From positions 62,001-126,000 of the forward strand of contig NZ_JRMQ02000004.1 in the NCBI RefSeq assembly GCF_000762845.2: a stretch of 64,000 nt of DNA. Reading direction: 5' to 3'. The stretch's first letter is position 1. Each line of letters opens with the position of its first letter. Under the pieces are notes generated by a model. The model was not told where the DNA came from and searched no databases. It was given only the letters and a program-made list of their open reading frames with translations. This document shows, piece by piece, positions 55,434 through 64,000 of this stretch. Position numbers and translations under genes: made by a program. This DNA is from Helicobacter japonicus (GTDB taxonomy: Bacteria; Campylobacterota; Campylobacteria; Campylobacterales; Helicobacteraceae).

Positions 55434-55871
55434 TCATAACCTAATATATAGATGAAAAAATAAAAAAATAAACCCTAACCACATACATAAATAAACCACA
55501 AACATAAATACATCATATCTTGCTTTTTTTACTAATATAAAGCTTATGACACAAAACAAAAATAAAGCAAAAAAAACAATAAACATAATACTCGATGCTT
55601 CGCCAACAAATAAAACACAAATAATACTTAAAAGAGCGTAAAATGAAATTATTAAAGTGGATTTATATAAAAAAGATAAGAACAAAACTATTGAAAGTCC
55701 AAAAAATAACAATTCTATACCACTTATAAAATTATAAAACTTTAAAAAAAGCGCGCATACAATCCCATATATAATACTACTACTAAACCACGCAACTTGC
55801 CCACTTATAATAGGATCTAATCCTTTAGATTCTAGCTTTGCTTTTAAATTTGAATAGAGAGGGATTTTCAA
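55434..55871 (-). CDS. Small polytopic membrane protein, unknown
   Basis: A 145-residue protein with about four membrane helices (AWFSSSIIYGIVCALFL; GIELLFFGLSIVLFLSFLY; IMFIVFFALFLFCVISFILV; YDVFMFVVYLCMWLGFIFLFF, each in part). No motif is recognised. It lies just downstream of feoB (25 bp), so it may be in the iron-uptake transcript, but no link is proven. Confidence 0.6.
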   Translation of the reverse strand: MKIPLYSNLKAKLESKGLDPIISGQVAWFSSSIIYGIVCALFLKFYNFISGIELLFFGLSIVLFLSFLYKSTLIISFYALLSIICVLFVGEASSIMFIVFFALFLFCVISFILVKKARYDVFMFVVYLCMWLGFIFLFFHLYIRL

Positions 55872-55896
55872 GCTTTTCCTTTGAGTAGATTCTAAG

Positions 55897-58071
55897 TTAA
55901 TACTCTAATAAAAAATATGTTAGGGCATATCCAAAAAGCGCAAATATATACGATACCACGCTTGTAAAAATAAATAAATATGCAATATATCGCTTTCCAC
56001 CCGCTTCTTTGCCAAAGACAATACTTGCCGCAAAACAAGGATTATAAAACATAATGAACAAAATAAATGCAATCGCGCTAGGCAGACTAATATGCTCTTG
56101 GAGCACATCGCGCAATGGCGTAGTATTATCCTCATCTATATCATCGCCAAGTGCATATAATACACCCATACTTGAAATAATTGTCTCCTTTGCTAAAAGT
56201 CCATTAAGAAGTGAAACAGAAAGTTTCCAGTCAAAATCCATAGGTGCAAATATAGGCTGAATAAATTGCCCTATGCGCCCTAGATAGCTCTGCTCCACTA
56301 AAGCTGCTTGATAGTTATGATAGATTTCATCAATTTCATCTTGTAATGCGTCATTTTCCTGCGTAAATTTCATATTCTCTTTTAGAATCTGCACTGATTG
56401 TGCCATCTGTTCCTCTAAAACTGAATTTTTGGGAAATTGTGTCCCCACCCAAATAATTACAGAAGCAAGCAAAATAAAAGTCCCTGCTTTTTTTACATAA
56501 CTTACTGCTTTATGCCATACACTAAAAGCTATGAGTCTTAAAGTAGGCAAACGATATTTAGGCATTTCCATTACAAAAGGCTCATCATCGCCTTTAAATG
56601 CAGTAAGCTTTAGAATCTTTGCCATACAAAGACCCACAAGTGCGCCAAAAATATAGATTCCATACAACACATTTCCAGCTACTTGTGGAGCAAAAAAAGC
56701 AGCAATAAAAAGTGTATAAACAGGCAAACGCGCACCACAACTCATAAAATTAATAATAAAAAGTGTGAGCATTCTATCATTACGATTTTTAAGCATTCGT
56801 GTGCTCATATATGCAGGGACAGAGCAACCAAAACCTGTTACAAGAGGTATAAAACTCTTGCCGTGTAAGCCAAATTTATGAAAGAATCCATCAAGCAAAA
56901 ACGCAACTCGTGCCATATATCCAGTGCTTTCTAAAAATACAATTCCACAAAAAAGTATTAAAATATGAGGTAAAAAACTCAATACTGCTCCAACCCCTGC
57001 AATAATCCCTCCAGAGAGCAAAGAAGCAAGAAATTCATAGGGTAAATGCTCCTCAATCCACGCACCAATATCTGCTGCACCCTCCTCAATCCACACTTTC
57101 GGAAACTCTCCTATATAAAAAGTAACCTGAAATAAAAGCCACATCAAAAGTAGAAAAATAGGGATTCCAAGATATTTATTCAGCAATAAAGTATCAATTT
57201 TTTGTGTGATAGATGGCTTTGTAGGCGCACTTAAGCAACTAGATTCCATACTTGCACCTTTTGCGAAACTAAGCGCATCATTATTAAGAATATCACGCAC
57301 ATTCTTTTCACCACTTTGGGCATACAACCTTTGAATACACTTTTGTGTGTATTCGCTTAATTCTACCCAACACCCTTTATCGTGCAAAGCTTGGCTTATA
57401 AAACTATCTTGTTTAAGAAGTTTAATGGCTACATCACGCAAACTCTGTAAGCCTTTATGTTTCTTTTCTAATAGTCTCTCTACATCATCATAATGTTTTT
57501 GAGCCAAAAATGTGTGCAAATTTCCAATTTCTTCTTCTAAAAAATCTGCATAAACACGCTTACTTGCTTTAGGAGCGAGAGTGGCAACATTAATGATTGC
57601 ATCAAGCAAGGATTGCAGATTCTCTCCACGCAAAGCCGACACACTTACGCATTCTACGCCTAATATTTCCCCTAAAAGCGTATTATCAATGCTAATGCCC
57701 TCCTTTTTTGCCTCATCGCTCATATTTAAGGCTAAACACATAGGAGTATTGAGCTCCAAAAGCTGAGTGGTAAGAAATAAACATCGCTCCAAATTTGTAG
57801 AATCTAGCACATTTAAAATCACATCATATTCTTCATTTTCTAAAAAATGCTTTGTAAGACGCTCTTCAAGTGAATAATCATTAAGCGAATAAATGCCAGG
57901 CAAATCAATAATTTGCAGATTGTAACCCTTATAAGTGAGTTGCGCTTCGGATTTTTCAACCGTTACACCTGTGAAATTTCCTACTTTTAAATGCACACCA
58001 CAGATTTTATTAATTAATGAACTTTTCCCAACATTTGGCTGCCCTACACATACAATCCTAATTGGTCTCAT
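55897..58071 (-). CDS. feoB: Ferrous iron transport protein B
   Basis: A 724-residue Fe(II) transporter. The N-terminal GTPase domain has G1 GQPNVGKSSLIN, G2/Thr switch NFTGVTVEKS, G3 DLPGIYSLNDYS and G4 NMSDEAKK. The helical part is about 170-270 and the membrane core has Gate and FeoB_C features (FGCSVPAYMSTR, SCGARLPVYTLFIAAFF, NGLLAKETIISSMGVLYALG in parts). Length is normal. It has a good promoter with a Fur-like palindrome. No feoA is next to it. Confidence 0.95.
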   Translation of the reverse strand: MRPIRIVCVGQPNVGKSSLINKICGVHLKVGNFTGVTVEKSEAQLTYKGYNLQIIDLPGIYSLNDYSLEERLTKHFLENEEYDVILNVLDSTNLERCLFLTTQLLELNTPMCLALNMSDEAKKEGISIDNTLLGEILGVECVSVSALRGENLQSLLDAIINVATLAPKASKRVYADFLEEEIGNLHTFLAQKHYDDVERLLEKKHKGLQSLRDVAIKLLKQDSFISQALHDKGCWVELSEYTQKCIQRLYAQSGEKNVRDILNNDALSFAKGASMESSCLSAPTKPSITQKIDTLLLNKYLGIPIFLLLMWLLFQVTFYIGEFPKVWIEEGAADIGAWIEEHLPYEFLASLLSGGIIAGVGAVLSFLPHILILFCGIVFLESTGYMARVAFLLDGFFHKFGLHGKSFIPLVTGFGCSVPAYMSTRMLKNRNDRMLTLFIINFMSCGARLPVYTLFIAAFFAPQVAGNVLYGIYIFGALVGLCMAKILKLTAFKGDDEPFVMEMPKYRLPTLRLIAFSVWHKAVSYVKKAGTFILLASVIIWVGTQFPKNSVLEEQMAQSVQILKENMKFTQENDALQDEIDEIYHNYQAALVEQSYLGRIGQFIQPIFAPMDFDWKLSVSLLNGLLAKETIISSMGVLYALGDDIDEDNTTPLRDVLQEHISLPSAIAFILFIMFYNPCFAASIVFGKEAGGKRYIAYLFIFTSVVSYIFALFGYALTYFLLEY

Positions 58072-58100
58072 TCTATATCCTACTTTGATTTTAGAGCAAC

Positions 58101-58129
58101 ATTTTAGCTTAGTTTAAAACTGAAGTCAA
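58101..58129 (-). promoter_or_regulatory. Promoter of feoB
   Basis: Minus strand TTGACT (58124-58129), 17-bp spacer, TAAAAT (58101-58106), 30 bp before the ATG. Confidence 0.7.
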
Positions 58130-58146
58130 TAAAATTAATATTTATT
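58128..58146. promoter_or_regulatory. Candidate Fur box upstream of feoB
   Basis: A 19-bp imperfect palindrome AATAAAATTAATATTTATT, seven of nine base pairs symmetrical, overlapping the outer end of the -35. Size and AT-rich alternation match Fur sites of Helicobacter/Campylobacter. Fur itself is not in the window. Confidence 0.5.
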
Positions 58147-58157
58147 CTTAATTACTT

Positions 58158-59396
58158 TTAAAATGCTAACTTCATACCAAGATTTACATTTGTAGTATGT
58201 GGATAGTATCTCTGTGCTCCTCCGTGAGTATTTAATATATTTAAAAGTGCGCTTAAATGTTCTGTAAATCCAAAATCAACCAAAAGATTCACCTCATTTA
58301 CTCTATCATAGGGATTTTGCAGATTATCAACGCTTACGCTTCGAAACTTCGTGCTACCATAAACTACTGCGAAACTCACTCTATCAATGGCAAACATCAC
58401 TTTACCATACCACAAACTCGCATCAACACCTTCAAGTAACGCTCTTCCACCCCACATAAAAAATGGACTTATGTTATTACCAAGTGTATTAAGAGAACCC
58501 CAGCCAACATTTGCACCACTACTTATAAAACCTCCACTTGCTTCAGCCATATCTTTAACACCCACATATACTTTAATATCAGTGTTATATCCATTTCCAT
58601 TTTCACCATTAAGTCTGCCATAAGTTTGCTCAAAACTTGTCGCAAAATGCCCACTTAAACCAATATAGGATTGTGAGCTTTCATATCGCGCACTTGCTTT
58701 TACTCCAGCGGCATAAAAAATTGATGGATTAGCAATGCCATAAAACTTCACATCAAATTTTTCACCAATATAATATTTAAAACTTGCCTGTGTAAGCCCT
58801 AATGAGCTATGAGGATTTACATTATAAAATCCTGTCATTTTGTTATACTGCACATAGCCATTATTTTTTACCCATAATGCTTCTATCAATGCATTAGGCA
58901 AAGAACGATTACGCACACTCACACCATCTATAAGCCTATCTGCCCATTCAGAATCTGCAAAGACTCTCCCCACCTTAATGCTTGTATTACCATCAAAATA
59001 TTCTATATAAGACTGCCCGAGCATTGTGCGGTCATTCATATAAAAATCCCTTGAAGCATCTCCATTCCCATATCTTCCCGGATTATTTAAAAGCGCATTG
59101 CTGCTCCATTGCGAATCTTTATCTTGCTCATATAATATCCCAACTGCACGAAAACTCACAGCAACACGTAGATATTTCCAAAAAGCAGAATGATAAGCTA
59201 AACCCACAGAACCTACCATATAGCCAGATTCATTTAAATCATTTTTAGCTTTATTTATAGAATCTATACCATTTGTATAACTTCCATAAAATGTAATATC
59301 TCCGCTTGAAACACCATTTTCTAAAGCCTCATCAATGCTATCATAAGCCCATATATTTCCATACATCACAATGATTAAAATGATTTTTCTATACAT
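58158..59396 (-). CDS. Hof/Opr-like outer-membrane porin
   Basis: A 412-residue barrel with a signal peptide (MYRKIILIIVMYGNIWA), then YDSIDEALENGVSSGDITFYGSYTNG (in parts), the opening typical of Helicobacter Hof/Opr porins. Strands such as YLRVAVSFRAVGI, GQSYIEYFDGNTSIKVGRV, SFKYYIGEKFDVKFYGIAN and a C-terminal VNLGMKLAF ending in Phe follow. ATG 59396 lies just after the panC stop, with GTAGGG upstream; an earlier ATG at 59414 is inside panC. Function likely small-molecule permeation. Confidence 0.8.
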   Translation of the reverse strand: MYRKIILIIVMYGNIWAYDSIDEALENGVSSGDITFYGSYTNGIDSINKAKNDLNESGYMVGSVGLAYHSAFWKYLRVAVSFRAVGILYEQDKDSQWSSNALLNNPGRYGNGDASRDFYMNDRTMLGQSYIEYFDGNTSIKVGRVFADSEWADRLIDGVSVRNRSLPNALIEALWVKNNGYVQYNKMTGFYNVNPHSSLGLTQASFKYYIGEKFDVKFYGIANPSIFYAAGVKASARYESSQSYIGLSGHFATSFEQTYGRLNGENGNGYNTDIKVYVGVKDMAEASGGFISSGANVGWGSLNTLGNNISPFFMWGGRALLEGVDASLWYGKVMFAIDRVSFAVVYGSTKFRSVSVDNLQNPYDRVNEVNLLVDFGFTEHLSALLNILNTHGGAQRYYPHTTNVNLGMKLAF

Positions 59397-59404
59397 ATCC
59401 CTAC

Positions 59405-60238
59405 CTAAATCCATAAATTATCTAAAAGGCGTGTTTGCCCAATTTTGACTGCCACCAAAAATATACTATCTCCGCTTACAATTTGAGTTAGGTTTTCTAA
59501 AGAATGATTATAAAAATCTGCATAGAAGATTCTATCCATACTTTCCAAACCCTCTAAAGCAAGAGCACGTAAATGCGCTATTTCAGTTTGTCCTTTTTGT
59601 ATCTCATCTTTAATACACATAATTGTATGAGGGATACATAATGCTCTTTCCCTATCAGCTGCGCTTAAATAAATATTGCGTGAGCTTAGAGCCAATCCAT
59701 CATTATCTCTTTGTATAGGGCAAGGCACAATCTCTATAGGTAAAAATAAATCTTTTACCATTTTTTGAACAATCAATACCTGTTGCGCATCTTTTTGCCC
59801 AAAATATGCACGATGGGGCATAATAAGATGAAAGAGCTTCAAAACTACTTGTAAAACCCCTGCAAAATGCGTGGGGCGGTCAAATCCCTCTAAAATATAG
59901 CCCATTTTACAAGGAGGATTAAAACTTATTTCATCAGTGCTATACATATCTTGTGTATTTGGTGCAAATACTGCATTCACACCTACTTTTTCACATAAAG
60001 CTAAATCTTGCTCTAGTGTGCGAGGATACGCACCAAAATCCTCATTTTCGCTAAATTGCGTAGGATTCACAAAAATTGATACGATAGTATAGTCATTTTG
60101 TGCTAAAGAAGTTTGTATAAGACTTAAATGCCCTTGGTGAAGCGCACCCATTGTTGCCACAAAACCTATACTTTGATTATTTTGAGCAAGGCTTGAGCGA
60201 TAATCTCTCATCTGCGAGACATTTTGTATAAGATTCAT
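59405..60238 (-). CDS. panC: Pantothenate synthetase
   Basis: A 277-residue ATP-dependent ligase joining pantoate and beta-alanine. Motifs: [17 protein letters not shown] (HxGH-like, in parts), [42 protein letters not shown] (in parts), [11 protein letters not shown] 60238 has AAGGAGG immediately upstream; an in-frame ATG at 60262 is rejected. The 102-bp gap to pyrF upstream is long for this run and holds no clear gene. Confidence 0.94.
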   Translation of the reverse strand: MNLIQNVSQMRDYRSSLAQNNQSIGFVATMGALHQGHLSLIQTSLAQNDYTIVSIFVNPTQFSENEDFGAYPRTLEQDLALCEKVGVNAVFAPNTQDMYSTDEISFNPPCKMGYILEGFDRPTHFAGVLQVVLKLFHLIMPHRAYFGQKDAQQVLIVQKMVKDLFLPIEIVPCPIQRDNDGLALSSRNIYLSAADRERALCIPHTIMCIKDEIQKGQTEIAHLRALALEGLESMDRIFYADFYNHSLENLTQIVSGDSIFLVAVKIGQTRLLDNLWI

Positions 60239-60340
60239 CTCTCCTCCTTTATCTTTATCCATTCTAGCAATACTTCTTTTTTATTTTTTATTGATTGTTT
60301 TTGCAATATCTCAAATTTTACAGCCCTTTTCAATCTACAC

Positions 60341-61048
60341 TCATCGCATACACTCAATATTAAGTATTTTCTCTACCATTTTAAGCGGCTCTTCAGCCTT
60401 ATAAATCGGGCGTCCAATTACCACAAAATCGCTCATTGCTTCTTTAGCTTCTTGCAAGGTTGCTACACGCTTTTGGTCGCTACTCTCCTCACCAAATGGG
60501 CGAATACCGGGTGTAATTGTTAAAAATCTATTTTCAGTTGCTTTTTTTATTGCTAAACTCTCCCACACAGAGCATACTACCCCATCGATTCCTGCTTGAT
60601 AAGCTAATTTTGAAAGTTTAAGTGTGTGTGGAAAAAGTGAAGCATTATAAATCTCCATAAACTCGCTATTGTCAAAACTTGTAAGTGCGCTCACTCCTAC
60701 AATTAAAGGCATATTTGCACTCTTACATTTTATATCTGCAATAACCCTCATTGTCTCGAAACCACAACTTGTATGTATGGTAAGCATATCAACACCAATT
60801 TTTTGGCACTCTGCAATCGCATCAAGCATTGTATTTGGAATATCATATAGCTTCAAATCGAGAAAGATTCTATAATCCCCGTATTTCTTAAGCATTTCTA
60901 TGCCCCTGATACCATCTCGAATAAAGCTTCTTAAGCCCACCTTAAGCCATATATTGCGCTTTTGTGCTTGAGAAAGAATATTTAATGACTGAAGCAAAGT
61001 AAGATTATCTTGCAAATATGGATTATCAAGGGCTATGCAGAGTTTCAT
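60341..61048 (-). CDS. pyrF: Orotidine 5'-phosphate decarboxylase
   Basis: A 235-residue TIM-barrel enzyme for the last UMP step. It has LCIALDNPYL, the catalytic FLDLKLYDIPNTM (Asp-Lys-Asp array), MLTIHTSCGFETM and the phosphate-binding DFVVIGRPIYKAEEP. It overlaps nusB by 4 bp (ATGA). Confidence 0.95.
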   Translation of the reverse strand: MKLCIALDNPYLQDNLTLLQSLNILSQAQKRNIWLKVGLRSFIRDGIRGIEMLKKYGDYRIFLDLKLYDIPNTMLDAIAECQKIGVDMLTIHTSCGFETMRVIADIKCKSANMPLIVGVSALTSFDNSEFMEIYNASLFPHTLKLSKLAYQAGIDGVVCSVWESLAIKKATENRFLTITPGIRPFGEESSDQKRVATLQEAKEAMSDFVVIGRPIYKAEEPLKMVEKILNIECMR

Positions 61049-61518
61049 CGCCTATCCCTTGCCAAATCATCTGCTCTACTTTGCACATTTATAGAATCTA
61101 TACTTACTCTTCCAGCTCTGTATGCTTTGCTTAGTGTATCAAGCACACCATTTATGAATCTAGGTGCATTATCCTCGCCTCCATAGAGTTTGCCAAGCTC
61201 AACTGCTTCATTTATCACTACAGGCGTATCTGTTTGTGTATATAAAATCTCATAAGCTCCGAGTCTTAACATAGCGCGCTCCATTCCACCAAGTCGTGAA
61301 AAATCCCATTCATTCAAATAAGGTGCAATCACTCTATCAATCTCGTCTAAATGCCCTATTACACCCTGCAAAAGTGAAAAAGCAAAATCTTGTTGTTTAT
61401 TTTTAATCTTTTTTTCCTCAAGCATACTTCGAGCAATCTGTGTAATATTTTCATTCCCTAAATCATAGGCATAAAGCATACCAATAACTGCTTCTCTTGC
61501 TTGTGTGCGTGTCGCCAT
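61045..61518 (-). CDS. nusB: Transcription antitermination factor NusB
   Basis: A 157-residue helical protein that joins NusE at boxA RNA in rRNA antitermination. Starts ATRTQAREAVIGMLYAYDLG and includes DWDFSRLGGMERAMLRLGAYEILY (similar; in this gene EWDFSRLGGME) and VINEAVELGKLYGGEDNAPRFINGVLD (in parts). Normal length. 8 bp after ribH. Confidence 0.95.
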   Translation of the reverse strand: MATRTQAREAVIGMLYAYDLGNENITQIARSMLEEKKIKNKQQDFAFSLLQGVIGHLDEIDRVIAPYLNEWDFSRLGGMERAMLRLGAYEILYTQTDTPVVINEAVELGKLYGGEDNAPRFINGVLDTLSKAYRAGRVSIDSINVQSRADDLARDRR

Positions 61519-61526
61519 AGATTTTC

Positions 61527-61997
61527 TTAAGCTCCAATTTTACGATAGAGGTTGATAATCTCAATAAGTCCTGCCATTGCTTCAAAACCTTTATTTCCAG
61601 CCTTTGTCCCTGCTCTCTCAATAGCTTGTTCAATACTATCAGTAGTCAAAACACCAAAAGTTACAGGCGCACCATATTTAAGCGTAACATTTGCGATACC
61701 CTTTGTCGCCTCTGCACTCACATAATCAAAATGTGGTGTAGAACCTCGTATTATTGCACCCAAACAACAAATGCCATCATACTCACCCTGTGATAGAATC
61801 TTCTGTAATGCAAAAGGTATTTCATACGCGCCAGGTACAAGCACCAAATCAAGCAATTCATCGCGTCCGCCGTGTCGCAAAAAGCAATCTTTTGCTCCCT
61901 CTACCAATCTATCAGTGATAAGATGATTAAAGCGAGAGCTAATAATTGCAATTTTTTCATCACCCATAAGTTGTAATTTACCCTCAATAACATTCAT
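61527..61997 (-). CDS. ribH: 6,7-dimethyl-8-ribityllumazine synthase
   Basis: A 156-residue enzyme of riboflavin synthesis that forms a 60-mer or pentamers. Motifs: [73 protein letters not shown] (in parts). It lies 29 bp after kdsA. Confidence 0.96.
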   Translation of the reverse strand: MNVIEGKLQLMGDEKIAIISSRFNHLITDRLVEGAKDCFLRHGGRDELLDLVLVPGAYEIPFALQKILSQGEYDGICCLGAIIRGSTPHFDYVSAEATKGIANVTLKYGAPVTFGVLTTDSIEQAIERAGTKAGNKGFEAMAGLIEIINLYRKIGA

Positions 61998-62026
61998 TGT
62001 CTGCTCCTTAGTAGATTTAAAATCAT

Positions 62027-62827
62027 TTATGATTTGCTTAGATTCTCAATATCTTGTAACTGCCTTATAAGCGAGATAAGTGTATTTGTCTGCACCATAT
62101 TTGGTCCATCACTTAAAGCTTCCTTTGGATTTAAATGTGTCTCCATAAAAAATCCATCTACACCCACAGCAGCAGCAGCTTTAGCAAGATATGGCACAAA
62201 TGAGCTATCACCTCCACTCTTACCTCCTGCAGCACCAGGCATTTGCACACTATGAGTTGCATCAAAAATCACGGGTGCAAAAGCTCTCATTATCACAAGT
62301 GAGCGCATATCTACGACAAGATTCCCATAACCAAAGGTGCTTCCTCGCTCTGTAAGCCATATACCATATTTTTGGGATTGCTCATATGTAGCCTCTGTGC
62401 CTCCACGCGTTTTGATTGCCTTTAAAACACTATGTTTCATATCAGCTGGATTCATAAATTGCCCTTTTTTGATATTCACAATGCGCTCTGTTTTTGCTAC
62501 TTCAACAATCAAATCAGTTTGACGACACAAAAATGCAGGGATTTGTATTACATCCACTACCTTTGCAATATGTTTTGCTTGATAGCTTTCGTGTATATCA
62601 GTAATAATCTTATATCCAAATTGTTTTTTAATTTCCGAGAGTAATTCAAGTCCTTTTTCCAATCCAGGTCCGCGATAACTATCAAGGCTTGTGCGATTTG
62701 CTTTATCAAAACTTGCCTTAAAATAAAAATCAATGTGAGGGTTATCTGCTAAAGGCTTGAGTGCTTGTGCTACCGCACTTAGGGCTTCATAACTTTCAAT
62801 GACACAAGGTCCGCTCATCAAAATCAT
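62027..62827 (-). CDS. kdsA: 3-deoxy-8-phosphooctulonate (KDO-8-P) synthase
   Basis: A 266-residue TIM-barrel enzyme joining PEP and arabinose 5-phosphate for LPS inner core. It has [68 protein letters not shown] and [18 protein letters not shown]. Length is normal. ATG at 62827, 10 bp after the carbonic anhydrase gene. Confidence 0.96.
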   Translation of the reverse strand: MILMSGPCVIESYEALSAVAQALKPLADNPHIDFYFKASFDKANRTSLDSYRGPGLEKGLELLSEIKKQFGYKIITDIHESYQAKHIAKVVDVIQIPAFLCRQTDLIVEVAKTERIVNIKKGQFMNPADMKHSVLKAIKTRGGTEATYEQSQKYGIWLTERGSTFGYGNLVVDMRSLVIMRAFAPVIFDATHSVQMPGAAGGKSGGDSSFVPYLAKAAAAVGVDGFFMETHLNPKEALSDGPNMVQTNTLISLIRQLQDIENLSKS

Positions 62828-62837
62828 TTTTTCTCCT

Positions 62838-63485
62838 TTATGATTTAATTTTATTAATTGGCTTAAATTCTCGCTTTATCATATTATAATTAAGAATCTC
62901 TCCTGTTTCAATAATATAATACCAACCATAGACATTAAGCTCTCCCCTATCAAACATTTCTTCCACAAATGGATAAGTCATTAGATTCTCAAGCTGATGC
63001 TCGACATTCATCTGTTCCATAAGCCAAGTGCGTTTTGCCTTTGAACTCGGCTTTAGTTCATCTACTTTTTGCTTAACTGGATCTAAAAGCTCTATCCATT
63101 TTTTTACATATGGTGCGTTATCAAGCTTTTGTGAATCCTCATAAATCGCAGAACAAGCCCCACAGTCGCTATGTCCGCAAATAATGACATTTTTAATATT
63201 TAAAATACTTAGTGCATACTCAATTGCTGAAGTCGTTGCCAAATATCCTCCACGTATGCCTTTATCTTTCCCCAAATAAGGTGGGACAAGATTCCCCATA
63301 TTGCGTATGACAAATAAATCACCCGGTAATGTATTTGTAATGAGATTTGGCACAACACGAGAATCTGTGCAAGTAATCAGCAATGTATGCGGTTCTTGCT
63401 TTTTTTTAAGGCTTTCATATAATTCTTTATGTTCATTAAAGTCTTCTTCGCGAAACTTGATTGCCCCTTCAAATAATTCCTTCAT
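62838..63485 (-). CDS. Beta-class carbonic anhydrase
   Basis: A 215-residue zinc enzyme interconverting CO2 and bicarbonate. Zinc and active-site residues are Cys39, Asp41 and Arg43 in [12 protein letters not shown] and His105, Cys108 in [24 protein letters not shown] and [19 protein letters not shown] (in parts) are also typical. It heads the panC-to-carbonic-anhydrase run. H. pylori has a similar cytoplasmic beta-CA in this order. Confidence 0.95.
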   Translation of the reverse strand: MKELFEGAIKFREEDFNEHKELYESLKKKQEPHTLLITCTDSRVVPNLITNTLPGDLFVIRNMGNLVPPYLGKDKGIRGGYLATTSAIEYALSILNIKNVIICGHSDCGACSAIYEDSQKLDNAPYVKKWIELLDPVKQKVDELKPSSKAKRTWLMEQMNVEHQLENLMTYPFVEEMFDRGELNVYGWYYIIETGEILNYNMIKREFKPINKIKS

Positions 63486-63627
63486 AGGTTTTATACCCCT
63501 TAAATCTTAGCTTTGCAACTTAGTTGATTCTATAATCTATAACAAGTTAAATATACTAAGATATTATATCAAACTAAAATAATGACAAGATATAAATAAA
63601 AGATTTATCTATTTTAAGGAGTAAAAA

Positions 63628-64000
63628 TTGGGAGAATTGCTCGGTAGTATTATTAATATGATTATAGAAATTGTAGGCACTTTAGGCTATGTAGGCATAT
63701 TTATAATGATGTTTTTAGAATCTAGCTTTTTCCCCTTTCCCTCTGAAGTTGTAATGATACCTGCTGGATATTTAGTTTTTAAGGGTGAAATGAATGCCAT
63801 TATTGCTGTGCTTTGTGGGATAGGTGGCTCGCTTGCTGGGGCTTTATTTAATTATTATCTTGCATTAAAACTAGGAAGAGAATTTCTTATCCGCTATGGT
63901 AAATATGTCTTTTTTACAGAAGAAACAATGCAAAAAGTAGAGACGTTTTTCATTAAACACGGACCAATCAGCACCTTTGTGGGAAGGCTCATTACAATAG
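63628..64000 (+). CDS. DedA family membrane protein, 5' part
   Basis: The frame opens with TTG at 63628, 4-5 nt after AAGGAG, and runs off the window end. The 124 visible codons give [24 protein letters not shown] (start in parts), [22 protein letters not shown], and [28 protein letters not shown] (in parts), ending [15 protein letters not shown], which is the DedA-type FxGRF/L-like helix. DedA proteins are undecaprenyl-phosphate or lipid flippases. Divergent from the carbonic anhydrase gene. Confidence 0.88.
   Translation, partial: MGELLGSIINMIIEIVGTLGYVGIFIMMFLESSFFPFPSEVVMIPAGYLVFKGEMNAIIAVLCGIGGSLAGALFNYYLALKLGREFLIRYGKYVFFTEETMQKVETFFIKHGPISTFVGRLITI

Noticed and set aside
60239-60340. 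Short Lys-rich ORF between pyrF and panC on the minus strand
   Set aside because: It ends in an ATGA-type overlap with the panC start, but has only TTG/GTG starts, low complexity (Lys, Ile, Gln) and no ribosome site.
1-64000. CRISPR arrays, insertion sequences or prophage
   Set aside because: No regularly spaced repeats, transposase-like proteins or phage structural genes were seen.

Overview
The window looks like a piece of chromosome from an enterohepatic Helicobacter, most like H. hepaticus. It is AT-rich and densely packed, with mostly short intergenic gaps. It carries Helicobacter/Campylobacter-type proteins: HWRQP-type histidine kinase, MqnP-like prenyltransferase, UPF0323 lipoprotein, DUF1882 and DUF1104 proteins, and a FlaB-type flagellin behind a sigma-54 promoter. 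Several gene neighbourhoods match what I recall of H. pylori: topA-flaB-DUF115; UPF0323-glutathionylspermidine-synthase-like; cvpA-lysS-glyA-DUF1882-SPOR; comEC-dnaB next to a CrdRS-like pair; and nusB-ribH-kdsA-carbonic anhydrase-pyrF-panC. No search was run, so species and synteny are inference.

Layout. 1-2371: 3' part of a type ISP restriction-modification gene, broken by an in-frame stop that lies between two exact 36-bp direct repeats. 2368-4500: an MFS exporter and a divergent Rrf2 regulator. 4542-9845 (minus): xseA, a flavoprotein, two outer-membrane proteins and cca. 9958-11705 (plus): bioB and a YihY/BrkB membrane protein. 11776-12429: an outer-membrane protein whose upstream region holds a 15-bp poly-G/C tract. 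12654-18559: topA, flaB and a DUF115 motility factor. 18606-23127: a Crp/Fnr regulator, mnmG, a UPF0323 lipoprotein and a glutathionylspermidine-synthase-like protein. 23131-24903 (minus): nadB, a small lipoprotein and a possible microORF. 24880-32945 (plus): dciA-like, uvrC, an unknown coiled-coil protein co-translated with a histidine kinase and response regulator, rho and murI. 32937-40917 (minus): an eight-gene run from an MqnP-like prenyltransferase through an aminotransferase, a sialidase-like protein and an LTA-synthase-like sulfatase to an MnmC methyltransferase. 41174-48861 (plus): cvpA, lysS, glyA, DUF1882, SPOR and three UDP-GlcNAc-derived sugar genes. 48856-54972 (minus): comEC, dnaB, a CrdS/CrdR-like system, DUF1104 and a TSUP permease. 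55125-55392: tRNA-Pro, -His and -Arg. 55434-59396 (minus): a small membrane protein, feoB with a Fur-like promoter, and a Hof-like porin. 59405-63485 (minus): panC, pyrF, nusB, ribH, kdsA and carbonic anhydrase. 63628-64000: the 5' end of a DedA gene. No intergenic stretch exceeds 300 bases; the longest empty one is 40918-41173.

Most genes are core housekeeping: replication and repair, translation, cofactors, KDO and flagella. The adaptive part is the surface and defence layer: outer-membrane proteins, a sialidase-like protein, nucleotide-sugar genes and a restriction-modification gene. The most interesting signals are the repeat-bounded stop in the type ISP gene, which could act as an excision switch; the homopolymer tract and operator-like palindrome upstream of the 11776-12429 outer-membrane protein; and a strong excess of the heptamer AGAATCT/AGATTCT on both strands, including between genes.
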